Shown in pieces: positions 20,968-28,795 of a stretch of 64,000 bases of DNA; positions within the stretch are counted from its first letter, which is position 1, and every line of letters starts with the position of its first letter. The stretch is from Streptomyces sp. CB01249. GTDB taxonomy: Bacteria > Actinomycetota > Actinomycetes > Streptomycetales > Streptomycetaceae. The notes below the pieces were generated by a model that was not told where the DNA came from, ran no database searches, and saw only the letters and a list, made by a program, of their open reading frames with translations. The stretch spans positions 1,338,426-1,402,425 of the forward strand of contig NZ_LISW01000002.1 of assembly GCF_001905735.1 (NCBI RefSeq), written 5' to 3'. Both the position numbers and the translations under genes were made by a program.

Positions 20968-21894
20968 GTGCTGGGTCCCGTGATTCTCGCCGCGTCGCGA
21001 AGCGACAAGATGCGCCGGTTCATCTCGGCCGCGCCCGGCACCAAGCAGGTCGTGGACCGCTTCATCGCCGGTGAGACGGTCGACCAGGTCGTCCCGGTCA
21101 TCGAGGACGCCGCCGACAAGGGTCTCGAAGTCACCCTCGACGTCGTCGGCGAGGACATCACCACGCCCGAGCAGGCCGCCGCCGCGCGCGACGCCTACCT
21201 GGAGCTGGTCGACCGCCTCAAGGACCTCGGCCTGGGCACCAGGGCGGAGATGTCCGTCAAGCTGTCGATGTTCGGCCAGTCCCTGGACGGCGGCCACGAG
21301 CTGGCCCTCGCCAACGTGCGCCCCGTCGTGGAGGCCGCCGCCGCGATCGGCACCACGGTCACCCTGGACGCCGAGGACCACACCACCCTCGACTCGATGT
21401 TCGCCATCCACGAGGAGCTGCGGAAGGACTTCCCGCAGACCGGCTGCGTCATCCAGGCGTACCTCTTCCGCACCGAGGAGGACGCCCGCCGCCTCGCCGA
21501 CGCCGGGAGCCGCGTGCGGATCGTGAAGGGCGCCTACAAGGAGCCCGCCTCCGTCGCGTACCAGGACAAGGCCGAGATCGACAAGGCGTACGTCCGCATC
21601 CTGAAGACCCTGATGCAGGGCGAGGGCTACCCGATGATCGGGTCCCACGACCCCCGCCTGATCGCCATCGCCCAGGAGCTGGGCCGCAAGGCCGGGCGCA
21701 AGCTGGACGAGTACGAGTTCCAGATGCTGTACGGCATCCGCAGCGACGAGCACATCCGGCTCGCCGCCGAGGGCCACCGCATGCGTGTCTACACCGCGTA
21801 CGGCACCGACTGGTACGGGTACTTCATGCGCCGCCTCGCCGAGAAGCCGGCCAACCTCCTGTTCTTCGGCCGCTCCATCCTCACCAAGGGCTGA
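20968..21894 (+). CDS. Proline dehydrogenase (monofunctional)
   Basis: FAD enzyme of 308 residues oxidising proline to pyrroline-5-carboxylate. The TIM-barrel signatures EMSVKLSMFGQ, VTLDAEDHTTLDS, RIVKGAYKEP and YEFQMLYGIR are all present. This is the short, separate form, not a PutA fusion. GTG 20968 is preceded by TGGAGG 6 nt away; the frame further upstream is promoter sequence. The next gene completes proline catabolism 48 bp downstream. Regulation by the divergent PucR protein is likely. Confidence 0.95.
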   Translation: MLGPVILAASRSDKMRRFISAAPGTKQVVDRFIAGETVDQVVPVIEDAADKGLEVTLDVVGEDITTPEQAAAARDAYLELVDRLKDLGLGTRAEMSVKLSMFGQSLDGGHELALANVRPVVEAAAAIGTTVTLDAEDHTTLDSMFAIHEELRKDFPQTGCVIQAYLFRTEEDARRLADAGSRVRIVKGAYKEPASVAYQDKAEIDKAYVRILKTLMQGEGYPMIGSHDPRLIAIAQELGRKAGRKLDEYEFQMLYGIRSDEHIRLAAEGHRMRVYTAYGTDWYGYFMRRLAEKPANLLFFGRSILTKG

Positions 21895-21942
21895 GCACCC
21901 CTCCACCCCTCCCCACGACTGACTGAAGGAGCAAAGGACACC

Positions 21943-23574
21943 ATGGACGCTGTGACCCAGGTCCCCGCGCCGGTCAACGAGCCGGTCCACTCCTACGCCC
22001 CGGGCTCCCCGGAGCGCGCCCGCCTGGAGGCCAAGCTCAAGGAGCTCAGCCAGAACCCCATCGACCTGCCGATGACCATCGGCGGCGAGAAGCGGATGGG
22101 CGGCGGCGAGCGCGTCCAGGTCGTGCAGCCCCACAACCACAAGGCCGTCCTCGGCACCTTCGCCGGTGCCACCGAGCAGGACGCCCAGGACGCGATCGAC
22201 GCCGCCCTCGCCGCCGCCCCGGCCTGGCGCGCGATGTCGTTCGACGACCGCGCCGCGATCATCCTGCGCGCCGCCGAGCTGCTGTCCGGCCCGTGGCGCG
22301 AGACGCTGGCCGCCTCCACGATGCTCGGCCAGGGCAAGACCGCCCAGCAGGCCGAGATCGACTGCCCCTGCGAGCTGGTCGACTTCTGGCGCTTCAACGT
22401 GCACTACGCGCGCCAGATCCTCGCGGAGCAGCCTCCGGCCAACTCCCCGGGCGTGTGGAACCGCATGGACCACCGCCCGCTGGAGGGCTTCGTCTACGCG
22501 ATCACGCCGTTCAACTTCTCGGCCATCGCCGCCAACCTGCCGACCGCGCCCGCGCTCATGGGCAACGTCGTCGTGTGGAAGCCGTCCCCGACGCAGACCC
22601 ACGCCGCCGTGCTGCTCATGCAGCTCCTGGAGGAGGCCGGTCTGCCCAAGGGCGTCATCAACCTGGTGACCGGCGACGGCATCGCCGTCTCCGAGGTGGC
22701 CCTGAACCACCGCGACCTGGCCGGCATCCACTTCACCGGCTCGACCCCGACCTTCCAGCACCTGTGGAAGACCGTCGGCAACAACATCGCCAACTACCGC
22801 ACCTACCCGCGGCTCGTCGGCGAGACCGGTGGCAAGGACTTCGTCGTCGCCCACCCGTCGGCCGACCCCGCGATCCTGAAGACCGCGCTGACCCGCGGCG
22901 CCTTCGAGTACCAGGGCCAGAAGTGCTCGGCGACCTCGCGCGCCTACATCCCGGCCTCGATCTGGAACGCGGGCTTCAAGGAGGCGTTCGCGGCCGAGGT
23001 CGACTCCATCACCATGGGCGACGTCACCGACCTGTCGCACTTCATGGGCGCCGTCATCGACGACCGCTCCTTCGCGAAGAACAAGGCCGCGATCGACCGC
23101 GCCGCCGCCGACCCGGCGTGCACGATCGTCGCGGGCGGCACCTACGACGACTCGGTGGGCTACTTCGTCCGCCCGACCGTCATCGAGTGCACCGACCCCG
23201 AGAACGAGGTCTTCACGACCGAGTACTTCGGCCCGATCCTCGCCGTGCACGTCTACGAGGACGACCAGTACGACGCGATGCTCGCCCAGATGGAGTCGGT
23301 CTCCGACTACGCCCTGACCGGGTCCGTCATCGCGAACGACCGCGCGGCGGCCGCGTACACGATGGAGAAGCTGCGGTACGCCGCGGGCAACTTCTACATC
23401 AACGACAAGTCGACCGGTGCCGTCGTCGGCCAGCAGCCCTTCGGCGGCGGCCGCGCCTCGGGTACGAACGACAAGGCCGGTGCCCCCCAGAACCTCCAGC
23501 GCTGGACCCTCACCCGGGCCATCAAGGAGACCCTGGTCCCGCCGACCGAGTACACCTACCCCCACCAGGGCTGA
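21943..23574 (+). CDS. pruA: L-glutamate gamma-semialdehyde (pyrroline-5-carboxylate) dehydrogenase
   Basis: NAD-dependent aldehyde dehydrogenase of 543 residues that turns the product of proline dehydrogenase into glutamate. Visible features are the nucleotide region ITPFNFSAIAANLPTAPA, the catalytic Glu in VGETGGKDFVV and the catalytic Cys in YQGQKCSATSRAY. The C-terminal motif QQPFGGGRASGTNDKAG is typical of the P5CDH group 1 enzymes. AAGGAG lies about 10 nt before the ATG. It is the second gene of the proline operon and is followed by a strong terminator. Confidence 0.96.
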   Translation: MDAVTQVPAPVNEPVHSYAPGSPERARLEAKLKELSQNPIDLPMTIGGEKRMGGGERVQVVQPHNHKAVLGTFAGATEQDAQDAIDAALAAAPAWRAMSFDDRAAIILRAAELLSGPWRETLAASTMLGQGKTAQQAEIDCPCELVDFWRFNVHYARQILAEQPPANSPGVWNRMDHRPLEGFVYAITPFNFSAIAANLPTAPALMGNVVVWKPSPTQTHAAVLLMQLLEEAGLPKGVINLVTGDGIAVSEVALNHRDLAGIHFTGSTPTFQHLWKTVGNNIANYRTYPRLVGETGGKDFVVAHPSADPAILKTALTRGAFEYQGQKCSATSRAYIPASIWNAGFKEAFAAEVDSITMGDVTDLSHFMGAVIDDRSFAKNKAAIDRAAADPACTIVAGGTYDDSVGYFVRPTVIECTDPENEVFTTEYFGPILAVHVYEDDQYDAMLAQMESVSDYALTGSVIANDRAAAAYTMEKLRYAAGNFYINDKSTGAVVGQQPFGGGRASGTNDKAGAPQNLQRWTLTRAIKETLVPPTEYTYPHQG

Positions 23575-23605
23575 CCAGCCCGGGCGCCCGTCGCCCCCCA
23601 GAACT

Positions 23606-23643
23606 CCGCCCCCCGTCCGGTTCCCCTGCCGGACGGGGGGCGG
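23606..23643. terminator. Terminator between proline operon and acyltransferase
   Basis: Fifteen-bp perfect stem (23606-23620 with 23629-23643), 8-nt loop, followed by ttt. It stands between convergent genes and probably works for both. Confidence 0.85.
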
Positions 23644-23657
23644 TTTCCATGGACGGG

Positions 23658-24869
23658 TCAGCTCCACCCGCGCACGATCAGCGCCAGCCCCACCGCGAAG
23701 CCGCCGCCGAGCAGCGCCAGGTACGGCCCGTACAGCCGACGGTGGCGGCGCAGCAGCAGGCCGAACGCGCCGAAGGCGAGCCCCACCGTCAGGGTCCGCG
23801 CGCCCCGCGCCGCCGCCGAAGCGGCCACCCAGTCCGCCGCGGGCACCGAAGCCCGCCCCGCCTCGGCCCCGTACACCTTGAACGGGATGCCGTTCCACGG
23901 CTGGTGGCGGACGGCCCGCGCCCCCTCCACCGCCAGCTCCGCGCGCACCTGTGCCCGCATCCGGTCCGTGGTCAGCGGGGCGGGAAGCTGCCCGCCCGCC
24001 GCCGCCAGGTGCAGCGCGAGCAGCCCGCCCACCAGGCTCCCGGCCAGCGCGCCCAGCGACATCCTCAGCGCCGCGCGCGGCACCGCCACGCACACCACCG
24101 CGAGCAGCAGCTCCGGCATCAGCGGCCAGCTCAGCGCCTCCGCGAACGCCCAGCAGAAGGCCAGCGGCAGCCCCGCGCGGGACGTGACGACCGAGGCGAC
24201 CCGCCTGCGCACCGCCGAGTCCCGCAGCGGTTCGGCGGCCGTACGGCCGTGCAGCGCGCGCACCGCGTCCCGGGCCTCCTCGGGGGAGACCCCGGCGGGC
24301 AGCGGCGCACCGATGGTCACCCGGACCAGGGACGAGCGGAGCCGCCCGTGCTTGGGCAGCAGCCGGTCCGTGCCCGCGATGCCCACCGGAACGACCGGGA
24401 CGCCCGCCTCCTCGGCCAGCACCAGCGCGCCCTTGTGGAACGAGCCCAGGGTGCCGTCCTCGGCGCGGGTGCCCTCCGGGAAGAGCACGACCGCCCGGCC
24501 CTCGCGCAGCTCGCCGGTCATCGTCAGCAGGTCCGTCATCCCGCCGCCCGCCCGCCGCACCGGGAACCCGGCCGCCAGCCTGCGGCAGATCCGGCGCCGC
24601 CACGGAGAGGCGAACCAGTAGTCCGCCGCCGCGCCGATCGCCGGGCTGTGCCGGGCGTCCAGCGCGGCCAGGAGCGCCGCCGTGTCCGCGTGCGAGCTGT
24701 GGTTGGCGACGACCACGCAGCCGCCGCGCGGCAGCCGGCCGCGCCGCTCGATGCCGCCGGTGAGGCTGAGCACGCCCCACCACAGCCCGCGCCGCAGCGC
24801 GGAGGCGACCCGCGAGCGGACCGGGAGGACACCGGAGGTGCGTACAAGCGTGCTTCCCAGAGGCTTCAC
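23658..24869 (-). CDS. Acyltransferase (PlsC-like) fused to DedA/YqaA-like membrane domain
   Basis: Protein of 403 residues. The N-terminal half is a 1-acylglycerol-3-phosphate acyltransferase domain with the NHxxxxD box NHSSHADT, the FPEGTR box and the PVVPVGIAGTDRLLP segment. The C-terminal half has several helices and the segment QPWNGIPFKVYGAEAG, resembling YqaA/DedA (SNARE-associated) membrane proteins. Its GTG start overlaps the stop of the CdsA-like gene (GTGA), so the two are translationally coupled. It is expected to esterify a lysolipid or a related acceptor at the membrane; the acceptor is unknown. Confidence 0.85.
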   Translation of the reverse strand: MKPLGSTLVRTSGVLPVRSRVASALRRGLWWGVLSLTGGIERRGRLPRGGCVVVANHSSHADTAALLAALDARHSPAIGAAADYWFASPWRRRICRRLAAGFPVRRAGGGMTDLLTMTGELREGRAVVLFPEGTRAEDGTLGSFHKGALVLAEEAGVPVVPVGIAGTDRLLPKHGRLRSSLVRVTIGAPLPAGVSPEEARDAVRALHGRTAAEPLRDSAVRRRVASVVTSRAGLPLAFCWAFAEALSWPLMPELLLAVVCVAVPRAALRMSLGALAGSLVGGLLALHLAAAGGQLPAPLTTDRMRAQVRAELAVEGARAVRHQPWNGIPFKVYGAEAGRASVPAADWVAASAAARGARTLTVGLAFGAFGLLLRRHRRLYGPYLALLGGGFAVGLALIVRGWS

Positions 24870-25726
24870 GTCATCACCATCGCCAGGAGGAGGGCCACCA
24901 ACAGGGAGTCGATCCGGTCGAGCAGGCCGCCGAAGCCCGGCAGCCAGCTGCCCGCGTCCTTCACCCCGGATTCGCGCTTGACCATGGACTCGACCAGGTC
25001 CCCGAGCACACAGCCGCCGACGACCGCCGCCCACAGCGCCGGGCTGAACGCGCCGAGCACCACCAGCAGCGCCGCGCTGGCGGCGGCCGCGCCCAGCACC
25101 CCGGCCCACGTCTTGTTCGGGGAGAGCGGCGACAGCGGCCGGGCGAGCGGACCGCGCCGCCCCAGCGCCGTGCCGCCGCACCAGGCGCCGACGTCCCCGA
25201 GCGCCACCGCCAGGCCCACCGCGACCGCCGTGTCCCCGAGCGTGACCAGGCCGGTCAGCGCGAGCGGGATCCACAGCAGTCCGAAGGCGGTCCGGGCGGT
25301 GCGGGTGAAGCCCGTGCGGTCGTCGCCGCCCAGCACGGCGGGGAGCGCCGCCGCGACGAGCAGCAGGGCCGCCGTCCGCAGGTCCAGCAGGTGCGGGGCG
25401 AGCCAGGCCAGCCCCGGAAGGACCGCCGACGCCACCGCGAGGACGGCCAGGTCGCCCCGGCGCAGCCCCGCCATCCGGGCGTACTCACCGGCCGCGACCA
25501 CGCCGAGCCCGGCGGCCAGCGCGTACGTGCCGCCGCCGCCCAGGAAGAACGCCCCGAGGAAGACCGGCGCGACCACGGCCCAGGTCCGCCACCGCTTGCG
25601 GAGTTCGGCGCGCATCCGGACCCTCGCGGGCAGCACCGCGACGGCGACCCCGCCCGCGCCCAGCACCCCCGCGACCAGCGGCACCGCGCGGACGGCGGCC
25701 TCCTCGGCGATCAGGACGGCGCTCAT
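24866..25726 (-). CDS. Phosphatidate cytidylyltransferase (CdsA-like)
   Basis: Membrane protein of 286 residues with about eight helices, which makes CDP-diacylglycerol from phosphatidate and CTP. The family segment SPNKTWAGVLGA is present, and the C-terminal signature reads SMVKRESGVKDAGSWLPGFG, then GLLDRID. The usual GHGG has Phe in place of His. It overlaps both neighbours (ATGA upstream, GTGA downstream), so the three genes form one tight operon. This is probably a second, specialised copy rather than the housekeeping enzyme, since it is tied to an unusual transferase. Confidence 0.85.
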   Translation of the reverse strand: MSAVLIAEEAAVRAVPLVAGVLGAGGVAVAVLPARVRMRAELRKRWRTWAVVAPVFLGAFFLGGGGTYALAAGLGVVAAGEYARMAGLRRGDLAVLAVASAVLPGLAWLAPHLLDLRTAALLLVAAALPAVLGGDDRTGFTRTARTAFGLLWIPLALTGLVTLGDTAVAVGLAVALGDVGAWCGGTALGRRGPLARPLSPLSPNKTWAGVLGAAAASAALLVVLGAFSPALWAAVVGGCVLGDLVESMVKRESGVKDAGSWLPGFGGLLDRIDSLLVALLLAMVMT

Positions 25727-26295
25727 GCGAGCTCCCGCCAGAGGCCGGCCAGCCGGAGCGCGGCGGTGAGCAGGGAGCCCGCGGCGATCACGGCCAGGAC
25801 CGGGACGGCCCAGCCGCTCGCGGCGGCGATCACGACGAGCAGGCAGCGCTCCGTCTTGCCGACCGGGCCCCCGTTGCGGCGGTGTGCCCCGGCGGCGGCC
25901 CCGGCCAGCGACACCCAGGAGGGCAGCGTGGCCGCGAGACCGGCCAGCGCGACGAGCCAGAGCGGGGCGAGCGTCAGGAAGCCGGCCAGCACGAGGAGGT
26001 CGGCGACCCGGTCGCCCAGCTCGTTGAGGACGGCGCCGCGCCGGGTGGTGCGGCCGGTGTCCCGGGCGAGCGCCCCGTCCAGGTTGGCGAAGGCGAGCCG
26101 CGCCGCGAGCAGGACGGCGACCGGCAGGGCGGCGACCGGGGCGGGCAGCCAGGCCAGGGCGGCGGCGGCACCGGCCGCGGCGGCCACCCCGGCGGCGGTG
26201 AGGGTGTCGGGCGACACCTCACGGCGGACCAGCGAGGCGCGGACGCCGGAGAGCCGGTCCGCGTACCAGGGCTTGAGAGCGTAGAGGCCGTTCAT
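25723..26295 (-). CDS. CDP-alcohol phosphatidyltransferase (YnbA-like)
   Basis: Membrane enzyme of 190 residues. The CDP-alcohol transferase motif is DGALAR, eight residues, then GAVLNELGDRVAD. The third canonical Asp is Asn (NELGD), the form I associate with the YnbA subfamily rather than PgsA or PssA. The start at ATG 26295 (MNGLYALKPWYADRL) was preferred to 26319. It leads an operon with a CdsA-like and an acyltransferase gene, the same kinds of genes as E. coli ynbA-B-C. It should move a phosphatidyl group from CDP-diacylglycerol to an unknown alcohol. Confidence 0.8.
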   Translation of the reverse strand: MNGLYALKPWYADRLSGVRASLVRREVSPDTLTAAGVAAAAGAAAALAWLPAPVAALPVAVLLAARLAFANLDGALARDTGRTTRRGAVLNELGDRVADLLVLAGFLTLAPLWLVALAGLAATLPSWVSLAGAAAGAHRRNGGPVGKTERCLLVVIAAASGWAVPVLAVIAAGSLLTAALRLAGLWRELA

Positions 26296-26376
26296 GACCG
26301 CAACTCTCGTGCGACGCACGTTCTTTCGACACGGCCCGGGTACTCAAGTACGCCTGAGTACGCGCGCGGCCCGGGC

Positions 26377-27387
26377 CTACGCGGCCGTGCGGATCAGCAT
26401 CTTCCCGGTGTTCTCGCCGCGCAGCATGCCCAGGAAGCCGTCCACGGTCCGCTCGAAGCCGTCCACGACCGTGACGTCCGGGGCGATCCCGCCGCTGCGC
26501 AGATGCGGCACCAGCAGCGCCTCCAACTCGCCCTGCGCATCGCGGTGGTTGCGGACGAGGACGCCTTCGAGGCGCAGGCTCCTGCCGACCACGTCGAACA
26601 GGTTGCGCGGGGCGGGCGGCGGCGTGTGCGCCGAGTGGTACTGGGCGATGGCGCCGACCCAGGCGATGCGGCCGGAATCGCGCATCGCCGCGATCACGCC
26701 CTCCAGATGTTCGCCGCCCACGTTGTCGACGGCCGCGTCGATCCCGTCCGGCGCGGCCTTCGCCAGCAGCTCGCCGACCGGCCCGTCGTGGTAGTCGAAC
26801 GCCGCGTCGAAGCCCAGCTCCCCGGTGAGCCGCGCGACCTTGGCGGCCGAGCCCGCGCTGCCGATGATCCGCCCGGCGCCGAGCAGCCGGGCGATCCGGC
26901 CCACCGCGGTGCCCACCCCGCCCGCGGCGGCGGAGACGAAGAGGTCCTGGCCCGGGCGGAGTTCCAGGACGCGGGTCAGGGCCACGTAGGCGGTGAGGCC
27001 GGTGCCGCCGAGGATCGAGAGGTGGGCGGTCAGCGGCACCCCCTCGTACGACGGGAGGCGGCGGGTGCCGTCGGTACCGGCGGTGACCAGGGCGTGGGTG
27101 CGCCAGCCCTGCCGGTGGAAGACGAGGTCGCCCTCCGCGAGGCCCGGGTCGCGGGAGGCGGTGACCCGGCCCAGGGCCCGGCCCTCCAGCGGGGCGCCGA
27201 GCTCCCAGCCGTCGTCCATCTCCTCGCGGTGGTAGGGGTCCACGGAGAGGTAGAGGTTCTCCACCAGGGCCTGTCCGGGGGCGGGGTCGGGCACCGGTGA
27301 CTCGGTGAGGGTGAAGAGGTCCGGGGTGGGGAAGCCCGTGGGGCGGGCGGTCAGGTGGAAGGCGCGGGCGGTGCGTGTCGTCGTCAT
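26377..27387 (-). CDS. NADP-dependent zinc-free MDR oxidoreductase (CurA/leukotriene B4 dehydrogenase type)
   Basis: Medium-chain reductase of 336 residues. The N-terminus VENLYLSVDPYHREEM is typical of the zinc-lacking 2-alkenal/prostaglandin reductase group, and the nucleotide motif is AAAGGVGTAVGRIARLLGAGRIIGS. These enzymes reduce alpha,beta-unsaturated carbonyls with NADPH. It is divergent from a LysR gene with a perfect palindrome between them, so it is the likely target of that regulator. Confidence 0.9.
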   Translation of the reverse strand: MTTTRTARAFHLTARPTGFPTPDLFTLTESPVPDPAPGQALVENLYLSVDPYHREEMDDGWELGAPLEGRALGRVTASRDPGLAEGDLVFHRQGWRTHALVTAGTDGTRRLPSYEGVPLTAHLSILGGTGLTAYVALTRVLELRPGQDLFVSAAAGGVGTAVGRIARLLGAGRIIGSAGSAAKVARLTGELGFDAAFDYHDGPVGELLAKAAPDGIDAAVDNVGGEHLEGVIAAMRDSGRIAWVGAIAQYHSAHTPPPAPRNLFDVVGRSLRLEGVLVRNHRDAQGELEALLVPHLRSGGIAPDVTVVDGFERTVDGFLGMLRGENTGKMLIRTAA

Positions 27388-27449
27388 GGCAGCGACCGTA
27401 GGGAGGAACTTTCCGGCCCGGCAGGGTGTTGCGTCGATGGAAAGGCCGT

Positions 27450-27472
27450 TTCCATGAACGGCGTTCATGGAA
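27450..27472. promoter_or_regulatory. LysR operator palindrome
   Basis: Perfect inverted repeat TTCCATGAACG-N-CGTTCATGGAA, 23 bp, between the divergent reductase and LysR genes. It contains the T-N11-A form of LysR boxes and lies 17 bp before the LysR start, fitting autoregulation plus control of the reductase. Confidence 0.65.
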
Positions 27473-27489
27473 CGAGGGGAACCCGCACG

Positions 27490-28374
27490 ATGGCCGACCT
27501 GACCCCGCACGAGCTGCGCATCCTGCTCGCCGTCGAGAGCGCGGGCAGCTTCTCCGGCGCCGCCGCGGCCCTGGACATGACACAGTCCGCCGTCTCCCAC
27601 GCGATCCGCACCACCGAGCGCAGGATCGGCGCGGTTCTCTTCGAACGGGGCCGCAGGGGTGCCCTGCCCACTGCGGCGGGCACGAGCACCCTCGGGTACG
27701 CCCGGCGCGTGCTGCGGCTGCTGGAGGTGATGGGCGCCGAGGCGCGGGCGGCGGCGGCCGGACCCGGGGCGGACGCCGTACCGGCCGGGCCGCTGCGGAT
27801 CGCCGCCTTCCGCAGCGCCGCCCTGCATCTGCTGCCGCCCGCACTGGAACGGCTGCGGAACCGTCACCCGGGGATCGAGCCGGTGGTGCGGGTGGTGCGC
27901 GAGCTGGGGCGGGGCACGGCGGGCGAGGTCCTGGACGGGCGCGCCGATCTGGGGATCGCGACCATGGGCGGGTCGTCGCCGGTGCCGGACGAACTGGTCG
28001 GGGGAGTGCTGCGGGAGGAGGAGTACGCCCTCGTGCACCCGGCCGGTCATCCGGCGCCCCGGACGCTCCCGCTGCTGGACTGGGCCGAGAACTGCACCTC
28101 GTACACGCGGGAGTGGTGGGCGGCGCAGGACTGGATCCCGCGGGCGACCGTGGAGGCGGAGGACGACGGAGCGGTGCTCTCGATGGTGTCCGCCGGTCTC
28201 GGTATGGCGATCATGCCCGGACTGTCCCTGTCCGGAGCACCCGACTCGGTCGAGATCACCGCTCTCGGACCGGAGCGCCCGACCCGCTCCGTGGGCTATG
28301 TCACCACCCCTGAGCTGGCACGATCCGCGGCTGTCCGGGCCCTGATCAGGGAGTTGCGGGGGAGCGGAGGGTGA
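27490..28374 (+). CDS. LysR family transcriptional regulator
   Basis: Regulator of 294 residues. The N-terminal winged helix-turn-helix spans about 1-60 (LTPHELRILLAVESAGSFSGAAAALDMTQSAVSHAIRTTERRIGAVLFER), followed by a two-lobed ligand domain. ATG 27490 is preceded by GAGGGGAA; an upstream in-frame ATG (27454) falls inside the operator palindrome and is unlikely. The ligand is unknown. By position it controls the divergent NADP-dependent reductase. Confidence 0.9.
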   Translation: MADLTPHELRILLAVESAGSFSGAAAALDMTQSAVSHAIRTTERRIGAVLFERGRRGALPTAAGTSTLGYARRVLRLLEVMGAEARAAAAGPGADAVPAGPLRIAAFRSAALHLLPPALERLRNRHPGIEPVVRVVRELGRGTAGEVLDGRADLGIATMGGSSPVPDELVGGVLREEEYALVHPAGHPAPRTLPLLDWAENCTSYTREWWAAQDWIPRATVEAEDDGAVLSMVSAGLGMAIMPGLSLSGAPDSVEITALGPERPTRSVGYVTTPELARSAAVRALIRELRGSGG

Positions 28375-28641
28375 GCGGCAGGTGGGCCGGCGCAAACCGC
28401 CGTCTCAGATAGTAGGAAGTCCGAGTAATTGTGGAGACAGACCGGCCGGGCTGTTCTAGCTTTGTAGGAGCCGAACGTCTCGCTAGATCAAGCGACTGGC
28501 GGTCGAGAGCGCGCGCCCTGTGCAGGCAACCCCTGCGGCGCCCGTTCCCCGCCCCTTCCGGCGCCTCGAAATCAACGATCTCGACATCACCCCACGCTGT
28601 TCGATCTCGAAATCCTCGCGATCTCAAGGAGTCGATCCACC

Positions 28642-28773
28642 ATGGCCGAGACCACCACCCGCCGCCGTGTCCGTCACGCCCACCGCCCGACCGAGTCGGA
28701 GCGGCAGGCTGCCGCCGCCGCCCTGCAGCGCGCCCTCGACCGCAGGGACAACGGCGGCTCCACCGGTCACTGA
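28642..28773 (+). CDS. Small basic conserved-type protein (43 aa)
   Basis: Forty-three codons encoding MAETTTRRRVRHAHRPTESE followed by an Ala/Arg helix (RQAAAAALQRALDRRDNGGS). AAGGAG lies about 10 nt before the ATG, codon use has strong third-position G/C, and a hairpin overlaps the stop. Similar small proteins seem familiar from Streptomyces, but I know no function. The 267 bp upstream (28375-28641) are relatively A+T-rich near 28410-28470 (tagtagg, gtaattg, tagcttt) and probably hold its promoter. Confidence 0.6.
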   Translation: MAETTTRRRVRHAHRPTESERQAAAAALQRALDRRDNGGSTGH

Positions 28774-28778
28774 CCGGT
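28762..28778. terminator. Hairpin over the stop of the small protein gene
   Basis: Inverted repeat ACCGGTCA-C-TGACCGGT with the TGA stop in its right arm. It lies between convergent genes and could serve as a weak two-way terminator. Confidence 0.4.
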
Positions 28779-28795
28779 CCCCCCTCGGGCCGCGC

